Source of the DNA: Halodesulfurarchaeum sp. HSR-GB | GTDB taxonomy: Archaea; Halobacteriota; Halobacteria; Halobacteriales; Halobacteriaceae | Assembly: GCF_031432215.1 (NCBI RefSeq) | Contig: NZ_JAVKGN010000001.1 | Coordinates: forward strand, 558,001-622,000 | DNA length: 64,000 nt | Reading direction: 5' to 3' | Shown: positions 30,186 through 38,188 of the stretch, piece by piece | Layout of the letters: every line of letters starts with the position of its first letter | How positions within the stretch are numbered: the stretch's first letter is position 1 | Made by a program: the position numbers and the translations under genes | Notes under the pieces: model-generated | Databases searched by the model: none | Seen by the model: only the letters and a program-made list of their open reading frames with translations | Told to the model about the DNA's origin: nothing

Positions 30186-31676
30186 TCATCGGAAATCGAC
30201 CTCCATGCGTGCCTGTTCGGCGGCGTCGATGGCCGCCTGGCGTTTCGTCACGGCCCGCCGGTCGGCCTCGACGCCCGACCGGGCGTCCGCGAGTGCCTGT
30301 TCGACCTGTGATGGCGCGGGCCCGCCGCGGGAATCCCTGGCCGCAACACTCTCAGCGGGATCGAGTAGCGCCGTGAGTTCCTCGCGATCGACGAACTCCT
30401 CGAGTGGTGACCCGGTCGTCGCTTCGGTGGCCGCCGCGAGCGCCTCGATGGTGGCCGCGTCGTCCGGGGCTCCGTCGTCGATTTCGCCCGCCGATTCGAG
30501 TGTCTGGGCGGTCGTCGCGACGATTTCGTGGGCCGTGCGGAACGGGAGCCCGCTCATCGCCAGCCGATCGGCGATCCCCGTGGCCGTCGAGAACCCCTCG
30601 CCGGCCGCCTGTTCGAGGACCGCCTCGTTCCAGTCCAGGGTGCCAACCGCTCCGGCCGCGACTTCGGTCGCCTCCGTGACGGCCGCCACCGGCTCCCAGA
30701 CGTGGGGTGTGGCCCGCTGGAGGTCGCGGTTGTACGCCCGCGGGAGGCCGGCGATGGTCGTCATGAGCCCCTGCAGGGCCCCGGCGGCGTCCCCGGCGGT
30801 CGCCCGGACCAGCTCCAGGGAGTCGGGGTTTTTCTTCTGGGGCATGATCGAGGAGGTCGAGGCGTAATCGTCGTCCAGGGTGATGTACCCACGATTCGCG
30901 TAGAAGATCAGGTCCTCTGCGAGCCCCGAGAGGGTCACCGTGAGCCCGGCGATCGCGCTCAGGGCCTCCAGGAGGAAGTCCCGGCCGGCGACCGCATCGA
31001 GGCTGTTCTCAACGATCGAATCGAAGCCCAGGAGTTCGGCGGTCCGTTCCCGGTCCACGTCGAAGGGGGTCCCGGCCAGCGCCGCCGCACCCAGCGGCGA
31101 GCGGTTGGTCCGGTCGTAGGCATCGAGCAACCGTTCGGTGTCCCGGGCGGCCGCGCTCTCGTAGGAGGCCAGGTAGTGAGCGACCGTCGTCGGCTGGGCC
31201 GGCTGAAGGTGGGTGTACCCCGGCATGACGGTGTCCAGGTTGTCCCCGGCGACCGAGAGAAGCGTCTCGCGAAAGGCGATGACGGCATCGAGGGTCTCCA
31301 GCAGGTCGGCCCGGAGCTGAAAGCGCAGACAGCTCGCGACCTCGTCGTTGCGCGAGCGCCCGGTGTGCATCTTGCCGCCCTCGGGCCCGACGCGGTCGAT
31401 AACCGCAGTTTCGATGGCCTCGTGAACGTCCTCGCCATCGGGCAGCGCCTCGTGACCGGCCGCCTCGATCTCGTCGAGCGCGTCGAAGATCTCCCCGGCT
31501 GTTTCCTCGGGGATGATCCCCTGTTCGGCCAGCATGGTCACGTGGGCGCGGTCCACGGCCAGGTCGGCCGCGAAGATGTGGGCGTCTGCGGCCATCGAGG
31601 AGAGGAAGTCCCGGGCGGGCCCGCCGCTGTAGCGATCGCGGCGGACGACCGAACTGTCCGCGGTGTCCTCTGTCAT
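30186..31676 (-). CDS. argH: Argininosuccinate lyase
   Basis: About 496 residues, fumarase/ASL superfamily, last step of arginine synthesis. Visible features are DRYSGGPARDFLSSM at the N-terminus, HTGRSRNDEV (about 113-122), the TTVAHYL strand with the catalytic-region histidine, and the signature GSSIMPQKKNPD-like SSIMPQKKNPDSLE (about 275-288) with the catalytic serine loop. The ATG lies one base after the argG stop, so the two form an operon. The C-terminal ~100 residues are rich in Ala/Asp, as usual in halophiles. Confidence 0.94.
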   Translation of the reverse strand: MTEDTADSSVVRRDRYSGGPARDFLSSMAADAHIFAADLAVDRAHVTMLAEQGIIPEETAGEIFDALDEIEAAGHEALPDGEDVHEAIETAVIDRVGPEGGKMHTGRSRNDEVASCLRFQLRADLLETLDAVIAFRETLLSVAGDNLDTVMPGYTHLQPAQPTTVAHYLASYESAAARDTERLLDAYDRTNRSPLGAAALAGTPFDVDRERTAELLGFDSIVENSLDAVAGRDFLLEALSAIAGLTVTLSGLAEDLIFYANRGYITLDDDYASTSSIMPQKKNPDSLELVRATAGDAAGALQGLMTTIAGLPRAYNRDLQRATPHVWEPVAAVTEATEVAAGAVGTLDWNEAVLEQAAGEGFSTATGIADRLAMSGLPFRTAHEIVATTAQTLESAGEIDDGAPDDAATIEALAAATEATTGSPLEEFVDREELTALLDPAESVAARDSRGGPAPSQVEQALADARSGVEADRRAVTKRQAAIDAAEQARMEVDFR

Positions 31677-31677
31677 C

Positions 31678-32907
31678 TCAGGTGTCGGTCTCGATGTCGG
31701 CCGCGAAGTCCGAGACGTCCGTCGAGGCCTGGATCGTGGCCGCGAGGCGGTCCTGGAAGCCGTGGTACTTCGCGAAGCCGGTCGCGTCGCCCTGCTCGAT
31801 GTCGCCCATGACGGCCTGGGTGTTGAACGAGGCGGCGGCCTCGGAGTAGACCGCGTTGTCGCTCTCGCGGGCGACCGGGCGGGCCTGGCCGCCCTCGAAC
31901 TTGATCGTGACCGTGCCGGTGACCTCGGTCTGGGTGTCCTCGATGAACGCCTCCAGACTATCGACGAGCGGCGAGGCCAGCAGACCCTTGTAGGCCTTCT
32001 CGGCCCACGCGTCGTCGACGGTCTGCTTGAACTGGATCGTCTCGGCGGTGAAGACATACGACTCCAGGGCTTCGTGAGCGGCGAGTAACGTCGTCGCGGC
32101 GGGGTGCTCGTAGTTCTCCCGAACCTTTAGCCCGAGGATGCGGTCTTCCATCATGTCGGTCCGGCCGACGCCGTGGGCTCCGGCGACCTCGTTGAGCGTC
32201 GTGATGAGTTCGACCGGGTCCATCGCCTCGCCGTCGAGTGCGACTGGGACGCCCTGCTCGAACTCGATCTCGATCAGTTCGGTCTCGCCGGTCGGCTCCT
32301 CGGTCCACGCGTAGATGTCCTCGGGTGGGACATAGCCCGGGTCCTCCAGGTTGCCGCCCTCGATCGAGCGGCTCCAGAGGTTCGTGTCGATCGACCAGGT
32401 GCCGTCGTTGCCGCTGTCGACGGGCAGGCCCTTCTCCTCGGCGTACTCGATCTCCCACTCGCGGGTCAGGTCGAGTTCGCGGACGGGGGCGACCACGTCC
32501 ATGTCGGACTGGCGCCAGACGGCCTCGAAGCGGAGCTGGTCGTTGCCCTTGCCGGTGCAGCCGTGTGCGAGGCCCTCGGCCCCGATGTCCTCGGCGACCG
32601 CCTGGATCGTGGCGGCGATGACCGGGCGGGCCAGGGCCGTGCCCAGGGGATAGCCCTCGTAGGTGGCGTTTGCCTTGACGGCGTCCATGAGGAGGTCGCC
32701 GAAGGCCTCGGTGGCGTCGACGACGTAGTGCTCGACGTCGAGGGCCTCGGCGGTGGCTTTGGCCTCCTCGAACTCGGCTTCGGGCTGGCCGACGTCGACG
32801 GTGACGCCGACGACTTCGTCGTAGCCGTACTCTTCTTGCAGCAGCGGGACGGTGACGGTCGTGTCGAGCCCGCCCGAGAAGGCGAGCACGACGGTGTTCT
32901 GTGTCAT
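31678..32907 (-). CDS. argG: Argininosuccinate synthase
   Basis: 409 residues. It joins citrulline and aspartate using ATP. The P-loop is LAFSGGLDTTV (about 8-18), with AHGCTGKGNDQLRFE (about 115-129) and the SxxNLWSRS region DTNLWSRSIEGG. I start at MTQNTVV, the family start. The ATG follows an unusually long leader: a TATA-like TTCAAAT at 33131-33137 is ~225 nt upstream, with a short arginine-rich ORF, a hairpin, a palindrome and a CA-rich stretch between. First gene of argGH. Confidence 0.95.
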   Translation of the reverse strand: MTQNTVVLAFSGGLDTTVTVPLLQEEYGYDEVVGVTVDVGQPEAEFEEAKATAEALDVEHYVVDATEAFGDLLMDAVKANATYEGYPLGTALARPVIAATIQAVAEDIGAEGLAHGCTGKGNDQLRFEAVWRQSDMDVVAPVRELDLTREWEIEYAEEKGLPVDSGNDGTWSIDTNLWSRSIEGGNLEDPGYVPPEDIYAWTEEPTGETELIEIEFEQGVPVALDGEAMDPVELITTLNEVAGAHGVGRTDMMEDRILGLKVRENYEHPAATTLLAAHEALESYVFTAETIQFKQTVDDAWAEKAYKGLLASPLVDSLEAFIEDTQTEVTGTVTIKFEGGQARPVARESDNAVYSEAAASFNTQAVMGDIEQGDATGFAKYHGFQDRLAATIQASTDVSDFAADIETDT

Positions 32908-33014
32908 TGTGATGGTGGTGTGGTGTGGTGTGGTTCGACGATCACTGATCGACGGACGGTCCCCCGACAACTCGCGGGTGGCGACAGATCAGGACGGTGT
33001 GGATGATTCTGGGG

Positions 33015-33104
33015 TCAGCGAGACCCCGCTCGTCGTCGCGAGACGGAAAGAAGGGACCCCCGGGTACGGGCCTGCGAGCGACGCCGTGCGTGCGGGGGGT
33101 GCAT
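33015..33104 (-). CDS. Arginine-rich short ORF, candidate argG leader peptide
   Basis: 29 codons beginning MHPPHARRR, with ten arginines including a run of three CGA codons near the end. The ATG lies 27-33 nt from a TATA-like box, the position of a leaderless start. The stop codon lies inside a perfect 6-bp hairpin with a five-base loop. Caution: off-frame reading in GC-rich DNA yields arginine often, so composition alone proves little. Translation is not shown. Confidence 0.35.
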   Translation of the reverse strand: MHPPHARRRSQARTRGSLLSVSRRRAGSR

Positions 33105-33130
33105 CGTATGTCTCCATATCGAGTCGGGCT

Positions 33131-33137
33131 ATTTGAA
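33131..33137 (-). promoter_or_regulatory. TATA-like box upstream of argGH leader
   Basis: Minus-strand TTCAAAT followed by AGCCC; predicted start of transcription falls at about 33104, the ATG of the arginine-rich ORF. Best promoter candidate in the argG upstream region. Confidence 0.5.
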
Positions 33138-33180
33138 TCCTTCTCTTTTCGTGGCAGGCGATCACGCGCCGGTGGCCGGA

Positions 33181-33187
33181 TTTTTAA
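33181..33187 (+). promoter_or_regulatory. TATA box of the 63-residue membrane protein gene
   Basis: TTTTTAA, 25-31 nt upstream of the ATG at 33212, the usual haloarchaeal spacing for a leaderless mRNA. Confidence 0.65.
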
Positions 33188-33211
33188 GGCGGCTTCCCAT
33201 ATGCCCGCCCA

Positions 33212-33403
33212 ATGAATCAGTCCGGTCTCGACGCGATGACGGTCCTCAAGGTGCTGTTGGCGGTGGCCGCGATCGTCGTGGGATTCGTGATCCTGGGGGC
33301 GTTCGTTCGGATTCTCGGCCGGTTGATCTGGTTCTCGGTTGGAGTGCTGGTGCTGGCTGTCCTGGCGTTGCTCGCGCTCCGACTGCTCCGGGACCTCCTG
33401 TAG
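33212..33403 (+). CDS. Small two-helix membrane protein
   Basis: 63 residues with two closely spaced hydrophobic helices (VLLAVAAIVVGFVILGAFV and LIWFSVGVLVLAVLALLALRLL) separated by a short RILGR turn, and a basic C-terminus. A good TATA box supports its expression. Haloarchaeal relatives are conserved hypotheticals (DUF7554-like by my recollection). It precedes the RNA ligase-like gene by 23 bp and may be cotranscribed. Function unknown. Confidence 0.7.
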   Translation: MNQSGLDAMTVLKVLLAVAAIVVGFVILGAFVRILGRLIWFSVGVLVLAVLALLALRLLRDLL

Positions 33404-33426
33404 GCCGGCGAATTTTTACTCGACCC

Positions 33427-33957
33427 ATGCCTACGCCGACTGTGTACAGCGTCAACGTCCCGGTTCCGCCCGCCGTCCGGGATCTCGCCCGTGAGCTTCG
33501 ACCCGCGCTCACGTCCTTCGAGCGAATCCGGCCCGCCCGGAGCCGAACGCTCGTTCTCAAACGGCTCCCGGCGGCAAACCGGCGTGAATACCTGCGGGAC
33601 GCTCGCCGGGCCCGAGCGGCCCTCGACGGGGCGCCCGCCTTCGAGGCCGAAATCACGGGGCTCGATGTCTTTCGCGAGCCACCGACCGGGACCGCCCCGG
33701 TAGCCTATCTGGCCGTCGAGAGCCCCGGCCTCTTTCAGCTCCACCAGCGGCTCGTCGACGAATTCGGGGCGATCGAGGATCTGGAGGGCCCGGGGACGTA
33801 CACGCCCCACGTCACTCTGGCCCGTGACGGGCCCGCGACGGCTGCTGACTCCCTCCTCGAGCGTGAGATCGAGCCGGTCCGGTTCACCGTCGACACGCTC
33901 GAACTCTACGACAGCGGCCACAGCGAGCGAGTCGAGTCGATATCCCTGCCCGCCTGA
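33427..33957 (+). CDS. 2'-5' RNA ligase-like (2H phosphoesterase) protein
   Basis: 176 residues of the 2H phosphoesterase fold. The second catalytic motif is intact ([10 protein letters not shown], about 119-128), but the expected first HxT motif reads SRTLVLKRL (about 39-47) with arginine in the histidine position. The N-terminus VYSVNVPVPPAVRDLARELRP and the C-terminal strand FTVDTLELYDS fit the family. If the first histidine is truly lost, cyclic phosphodiesterase activity would be impaired. It converges on the helicase gene with no gap. A complete paralogue, thpR, lies at 48.2-48.8 kb. Confidence 0.75.
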   Translation: MPTPTVYSVNVPVPPAVRDLARELRPALTSFERIRPARSRTLVLKRLPAANRREYLRDARRARAALDGAPAFEAEITGLDVFREPPTGTAPVAYLAVESPGLFQLHQRLVDEFGAIEDLEGPGTYTPHVTLARDGPATAADSLLEREIEPVRFTVDTLELYDSGHSERVESISLPA

Positions 33958-36129
33958 TCAGGGCGTCGGCGGCCGTCCATTCCAGGCGTCCCGGTCCCGG
34001 AAGAAGTTCAACATCGCGTACTTCAGCTTGCTCGGCTCGACGTCGATCAGTTCGGCCCGTTCCTCGGGCGGGAAGTCGGGATTGACCGTGTAGTCCGGGA
34101 GCTGTGTCCGGGACGCTGGCGTGTAGCGGCGGTCGATGAGCGCCCGGACGCCGATATCGGAGGGCGATCGGATCACCCGCCCCAGTGCCTGTCGTGTCTT
34201 CCTGACCGTGGGAATTTCGACGGCGTAGCGCCAGCCGGCATCCGGCTCGCGGTCGCCGAACACCTCGTCGTAGGCGTCCTGGATGGCCTCGCTACGCTCG
34301 TCGAGGCGGGGATACGGGACGCCGACGACCGCGACCGACCGGGCGTCGTCGCCGTCGAAGCTAACCCCCTCCGCGAGCGTGCCCCAGAGGGAGGTGAACA
34401 GCACACCGTCCGTCCGCTCGACGAAGGACTGTCGCTTCTCCTCCACGGCGACCCCCGGCTCGTCGAGGAAGAGCGTGGCGTCGAGGGTCCCCGAGAGCCG
34501 GTCGTAGTACCGCTCGGCCTCGCCGTAACTGGGGAAGAAGAGCAGCGTGTTCCCGGGGGTGAACTGGACCACGTCCGAGAGGGTGTCCGTGAGGACTTCC
34601 TGGATGCCGGGATCGTCCCGTCGGCTGGCGAAAAGCGGCGGCACGTCGACCGCGAACGTCCGGCGGTTCTGCTCGGGGAAGGTCAGCCCGAAGGCGAGTT
34701 CGGCGGGGTCGGAGAGTCCGAGGACCTCCGAGAGCACGTCGAAGGGCCGCAGGGTCGCGCTCATCAGGACCGTCGCGTGAACCTCCTCGAAGAGCGTCTC
34801 GGTCACCTCACGGGGGATGCAGTTGAAAAGCTCCGCCCGGCCGTAGACCTCGTTCGTCGACTCGTCGCGTCTGATGCCGAGGGTCGGATACTGCCCGGTC
34901 TCGTCGCCCTCCTCCAGGTACCCCTCGATGAAGTCCGCCGCAGCGAGCGTCTGGGACTCCCGACGGGTCTCGGCGTCTCCCTCCCGGTAGGCCGTCTCGT
35001 ACTCCTCGTCCAGGGCCGTCCCGAGTTTCAGCGCCTCGTCCAGATCCGTGCTGATGCCGGGGCCGGTGTACCGGTCGAGGAACGCCCGTGTCAGATCGTC
35101 CCGGCCAGTCTCGTTCGCGACCGGCACGTCCTGCCAGGTGGACCCGACCCGCTCCCGGTCGCCGAACCCCAGATTCGCCTCGTAGGTCTCGATCAGGGCG
35201 TCCTGGAAGGGCTGGATAATTCGGAGCGCGGCGTCGGCCCGGGAGTCCTCGACATCCCCGGCCTCGTTTGCGGCCTCCGCCAGGGTGTTCTCGGTCAGCG
35301 TTCTGGTGGCGTGGTCCCGGGCGGCGTCCTCGACGTTGTGTGCCTCATCGAAGACCGCGATCACGTCCTCGGGGTCCCGGTCGAGCCACCGGAAGAACTG
35401 GCTGCGGATGACCGGATCGAGGAGGTGGTGATAGTTCGCCACGACCAACTCGACGCCGTCGAGGCCCTCTTTGAGGCGCTCGTAGCCACAGACTCCCTGC
35501 TGTTCGGCGTAGCTGTAGACCTCCGTCGGCGTGCGCACGTCGTCAAAGAGCCAGGAGACAAAGGCGTCCCCCGGCCGGGTCAGGTTCGTCCGGTAGTGCT
35601 CACAGGTGTTCGAGTCCTCCAGGTTCGCCCGCTGTTCTTCGAGCGCTTCGATCTCTTCGAGGACCGACTGGCGCTTCTCGGTCGCCGACTCCGAGCCGTC
35701 CTGGGCCTGATCGAGCAGCCGCCGTTCCTGATCTCGAAGTTCGTCGAGTTCTTCTTCGAGTTCGACCAGATCCCGGGTCGTGTCCCGCAGGACCTGACAC
35801 TCCTCGTAGCCCACGTCGATGTGACACATCGAGGACTTGCCCTTGAACACGGCACTCCGGATGGGCGTCTCGGCGTGGATCTCGCGGGCCTCCTCGACGA
35901 ACTGGTGCATCTGCTGGTGGACGTTCGTCGTGATGACGACGGTCTTGTCGTGTTCCCGCGCGTACGCGAGTGACGGTGCCAGGGCGGCGAGGGTCTTTCC
36001 GGTGCCCGGGGCTCCCTCGAAGAGCACGTCCCGGCCGACCTCGAGGGCGTCGGCGATGACGTCCATCGCCTCGGCCTGATTCGGGTAGGGCTCGGGCTTC
36101 GGGAAGAACCGTTCGTACTCGGCTGCCAC
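33958..36129 (-). CDS. XPD/Rad3-type Fe-S DNA helicase
   Basis: 723 residues, superfamily 2 helicase with GTG start. Walker A is FEGAPGTGKTLAALAP (about 38-53) and Walker B is VIAVFDEAHNVED. Between them four cysteines occur in SMCHID, YEECQV, NTCEHY and GVCGYE, the order expected for the 4Fe-4S domain, with a coiled-coil insertion (VELEEELDELRDQERRLLDQ). Later motifs include VLMSATL, LLFFPSYGEAERYY and QALGRVIRSPSD. Likely role is repair or unwinding of damaged DNA; archaeal XPD is the closest match. Confidence 0.9.
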   Translation of the reverse strand: MAAEYERFFPKPEPYPNQAEAMDVIADALEVGRDVLFEGAPGTGKTLAALAPSLAYAREHDKTVVITTNVHQQMHQFVEEAREIHAETPIRSAVFKGKSSMCHIDVGYEECQVLRDTTRDLVELEEELDELRDQERRLLDQAQDGSESATEKRQSVLEEIEALEEQRANLEDSNTCEHYRTNLTRPGDAFVSWLFDDVRTPTEVYSYAEQQGVCGYERLKEGLDGVELVVANYHHLLDPVIRSQFFRWLDRDPEDVIAVFDEAHNVEDAARDHATRTLTENTLAEAANEAGDVEDSRADAALRIIQPFQDALIETYEANLGFGDRERVGSTWQDVPVANETGRDDLTRAFLDRYTGPGISTDLDEALKLGTALDEEYETAYREGDAETRRESQTLAAADFIEGYLEEGDETGQYPTLGIRRDESTNEVYGRAELFNCIPREVTETLFEEVHATVLMSATLRPFDVLSEVLGLSDPAELAFGLTFPEQNRRTFAVDVPPLFASRRDDPGIQEVLTDTLSDVVQFTPGNTLLFFPSYGEAERYYDRLSGTLDATLFLDEPGVAVEEKRQSFVERTDGVLFTSLWGTLAEGVSFDGDDARSVAVVGVPYPRLDERSEAIQDAYDEVFGDREPDAGWRYAVEIPTVRKTRQALGRVIRSPSDIGVRALIDRRYTPASRTQLPDYTVNPDFPPEERAELIDVEPSKLKYAMLNFFRDRDAWNGRPPTP

Positions 36130-36216
36130 GTTCCCCAGTCACGCCCACTCCGGTATAAACCTCTTCCCACGGGAGTCGGTGGAAACCCTCAGGTGCCTGG
36201 CCCGCGGACCTCGTCC

Positions 36217-36759
36217 ATGATCGTGGTCGTCTCGGATACACATCGAAGCGAGCGCCCCGGGCTCACGGGCTCGCTTCGGGAGGCCGTCCGGAGCGCCGAC
36301 CGGGTGATTCACGCGGGGGACTTCACCACCGAGGCGGTGCTCGATGGCTTTCAGTCAGTTGCCTCCTCGCTCGTCGCCGTGGCCGGCAACCGGGACGAGC
36401 CAGGTGTCCAGGACCGGCTTCCCACGGCTCGCACGCTCACGATCGGGACGTTCACGGTCGCGGTGACCCACACCCAGCGTGGTGGCCAGACCGGCCTCAC
36501 ATATTTCGGGGCCGAGCGAGGTGCCGATCTGGTGATCTCCGGGCACACTCATCGACCGCATCTGCACACTGCGGACGGGCCAGTCCTGCTCAACCCGGGG
36601 AGCCACGCCGATCCCAGGGGCGGTGACCCGACCTACGCGACCCTCGCGAAGCGCGATGGCGATCTGGAGATCACGATCCGAGACACGACGGGGGCCGAAA
36701 AACGGTCGGTTCGGCTGGAGGGCCGAAAAGCGGGCGGGAACGGCACGAGGGGGCACTGA
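36217..36759 (+). CDS. YfcE/MJ0936-type metallophosphoesterase
   Basis: 180 residues. A calcineurin-like phosphodiesterase with all motifs: VVSDTH at 4-9, HAGDF (about 36-40), VAGNRDEP (about 60-67), VTHTQ (about 84-88) and SGHTHRPH (about 109-116). The terminal NPGSHADPRGG is the last conserved box. Two metal ions in the active site are expected. Such enzymes hydrolyse phosphodiesters with broad specificity; the natural substrate is unknown. I start at MIVVVSDTH. An inverted repeat (36760-36793) begins right after the stop codon. Confidence 0.85.
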   Translation: MIVVVSDTHRSERPGLTGSLREAVRSADRVIHAGDFTTEAVLDGFQSVASSLVAVAGNRDEPGVQDRLPTARTLTIGTFTVAVTHTQRGGQTGLTYFGAERGADLVISGHTHRPHLHTADGPVLLNPGSHADPRGGDPTYATLAKRDGDLEITIRDTTGAEKRSVRLEGRKAGGNGTRGH

Positions 36760-36793
36760 ACCCGGGCGGTGGGGAAACGGGTTCGCCCCGGGT
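36760..36793. repeat. Stem-loop directly after the phosphoesterase stop codon
   Basis: ACCCGGGCG (36760-36768) pairs with CGCCCCGGGT (36784-36793) with one bulged base, loop of 15. A second small inverted repeat, CTCAAA/TTTGAG, is at 36831-36848. Neither is followed by a T-run, so they are not classical terminators. Possibly an mRNA 3' end structure. Confidence 0.4.
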
Positions 36794-36892
36794 GACATGA
36801 GGGAGCCGTCCAAGAAATCCCCGGCGGAGCCTCAAACGCGTCTTTGAGTGTCCGACGAAACGGCTTTGTCCCTGCCCACCCCAGGTTCGAAC

Positions 36893-37024
36893 ATGGTCGA
36901 CGTTGGACCGATCTTCTACCTGATACTGGCCGCACTGCTCCTGTTTTTCTTCTTCATCTATCTCATGATCCGCCGCACCGTCCTGGGATTCAAGGAGGGC
37001 GTCGATCGAAGTCGGGACCGCTGA
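36893..37024 (+). CDS. Single-helix small membrane protein (43 aa)
   Basis: 43 residues: a short N-terminus MVDVGP, one strongly hydrophobic helix rich in Phe and Leu (about 7-27), and a basic-acidic tail ending RSRDR. The stop codon directly abuts the end of the convergent threonine aldolase gene. The hydrophobic pattern and ordered positive tail are not expected of a chance ORF in this GC-rich DNA. Similar tiny proteins are common haloarchaeal hypotheticals. Function unknown. Confidence 0.6.
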   Translation: MVDVGPIFYLILAALLLFFFFIYLMIRRTVLGFKEGVDRSRDR

Positions 37025-38038
37025 TCAGAACCGCGTCTGGACGGCCTCGATCGCCGCCTCGATGTCCGCGGCAGTCACGTCCCAGTGGGTGACAAAGCGG
37101 GCGGTGTAGGGGCCGAACTCGGAGGCCTGGACGCCTTCGTCCTCGATCGCTTCCAGGAACGCCGACGCGGTCACGTCGAGTCCGGCGGTGTCGGCGAGCA
37201 CGATGTTGGTCTCCGGCGGCGTCACCGCGAGCCCCTCGATTTCGTCGAGGCCGGCGGCGAGCGTCGTAGCGTTCTCGTGGTCCGTTTGCAGGTGGTCCCG
37301 GTTTTCGAGCGCGAGCAGGCCCGGCGCGGCGACCATCCCGGCCTGGCGCATCCCGCCGCCCAGGAGCTTTCGAATGCCGATGGCCTCCTCGATGAAGGCT
37401 TCTGACCCCGCGAGCATCGACCCGATCGGCGCGCCAAGCCCCTTCGAGAGACAGAACATCACCGAGTCGACGGGCTCGGTGTAGGCCGTCACGTCGACGT
37501 CGTTCGCCACGGCCGCGTTGAAGACCCGGGCCCCGTCGAGGTGGACGGGTACACCCAGGCCGTGGGCACTTTCGACCGTCTCGGCGAACGCGTCGGGATC
37601 GAGGGCCAGGCCGCCACGGGCGTTGTGCGTGTTCTCCAGGCTGAGCAGGCCAGTTTCGGGCCGGTGGAGGTCCCCCTCCAGATACGCCGCCTCGACCTGT
37701 TCGGGTGTCGGCAGTCCCCGCTCGGCGTCGATCGTCCGGATCTGGAGCGCGGAGTGCTGGGAATATCCGGCCCGCTCGTAACGGACGACGTGGCTCTCGC
37801 GGTCGGTGATGGCCTCCTGCCCACGCTCGGTGTGGACCCGGGCGGCGATCTGATTGCCCATCGTCCCGGACGGGACGAACAGCGCCGCCTCGGTCCCGGC
37901 GATCTCGGCGGCCCGGGCTTCGAGTTCCGTGACGGTCGGATCGTCTCCGTGGACGTCGTCGCCGACGGCAGCGTCGGCTGCGGCCTCGCGCATCTCGTCG
38001 CTTGGGCGGGTGACGGTATCACTTCGCAAGTCGATCAT
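37025..38038 (-). CDS. ltaE: Low-specificity L-threonine aldolase
   Basis: 337 residues, PLP-dependent fold type I. It cleaves threonine to glycine and acetaldehyde and acts on beta-hydroxy amino acids. MIDLRSDTVTRPSDEM at the start, VGDDVHGDDPTV (about 27-38), LENTHNARGG (about 134-143), HLDGARVFNAA (about 168-178) and FCLSKGLGAPIGS with the PLP lysine (about 198-210) are all typical. I start at MIDLRS; longer frames read upstream lack family resemblance. It could supply glycine. Confidence 0.92.
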   Translation of the reverse strand: MIDLRSDTVTRPSDEMREAAADAAVGDDVHGDDPTVTELEARAAEIAGTEAALFVPSGTMGNQIAARVHTERGQEAITDRESHVVRYERAGYSQHSALQIRTIDAERGLPTPEQVEAAYLEGDLHRPETGLLSLENTHNARGGLALDPDAFAETVESAHGLGVPVHLDGARVFNAAVANDVDVTAYTEPVDSVMFCLSKGLGAPIGSMLAGSEAFIEEAIGIRKLLGGGMRQAGMVAAPGLLALENRDHLQTDHENATTLAAGLDEIEGLAVTPPETNIVLADTAGLDVTASAFLEAIEDEGVQASEFGPYTARFVTHWDVTAADIEAAIEAVQTRF

Positions 38039-38155
38039 GCACAATGCTGGGCGGGCGGCCGTTAAACGAATGACGGTCCGCTCGCCGGCCCGTCCTGTGG
38101 TCATGTCACACGACCACATGAAACATTATCACACCCATCCGGCACCTCAATGAAC

Positions 38156-38162
38156 AAATATA
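38156..38162 (+). promoter_or_regulatory. TATA box of the OsmC-family gene
   Basis: AAATATA, 27-33 nt upstream of the ATG at 38189. The spacing supports that start over the earlier in-frame ATG at 38150, which lies upstream of the box. Confidence 0.65.
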
Positions 38163-38188
38163 GGGCATTCTGTCTCCAAAATGGGAGT

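Larger units (their letters stand above)
32908..33211. other. 304-bp gap: argG leader and promoter of the next gene
   Basis: Minus strand from left to right of transcription: TATA-like box (33131-33137), arginine-rich short ORF (33104-33015), hairpin GGGGTC/GACCCC (33011-33027) over its stop codon, 13-bp palindrome CGATCACTGATCG (32939-32951), then a CA-rich repeat (complement of TGGTG units, 32916-32934) running up to the argG ATG. The plus strand holds the TTTTTAA promoter at 33181-33187. Confidence 0.6.

Noticed and set aside
30528-31811. 427-codon plus-strand frame opposite argH and the end of argG
   Set aside because: Antisense shadow; arginine/glycine-rich without any family pattern.
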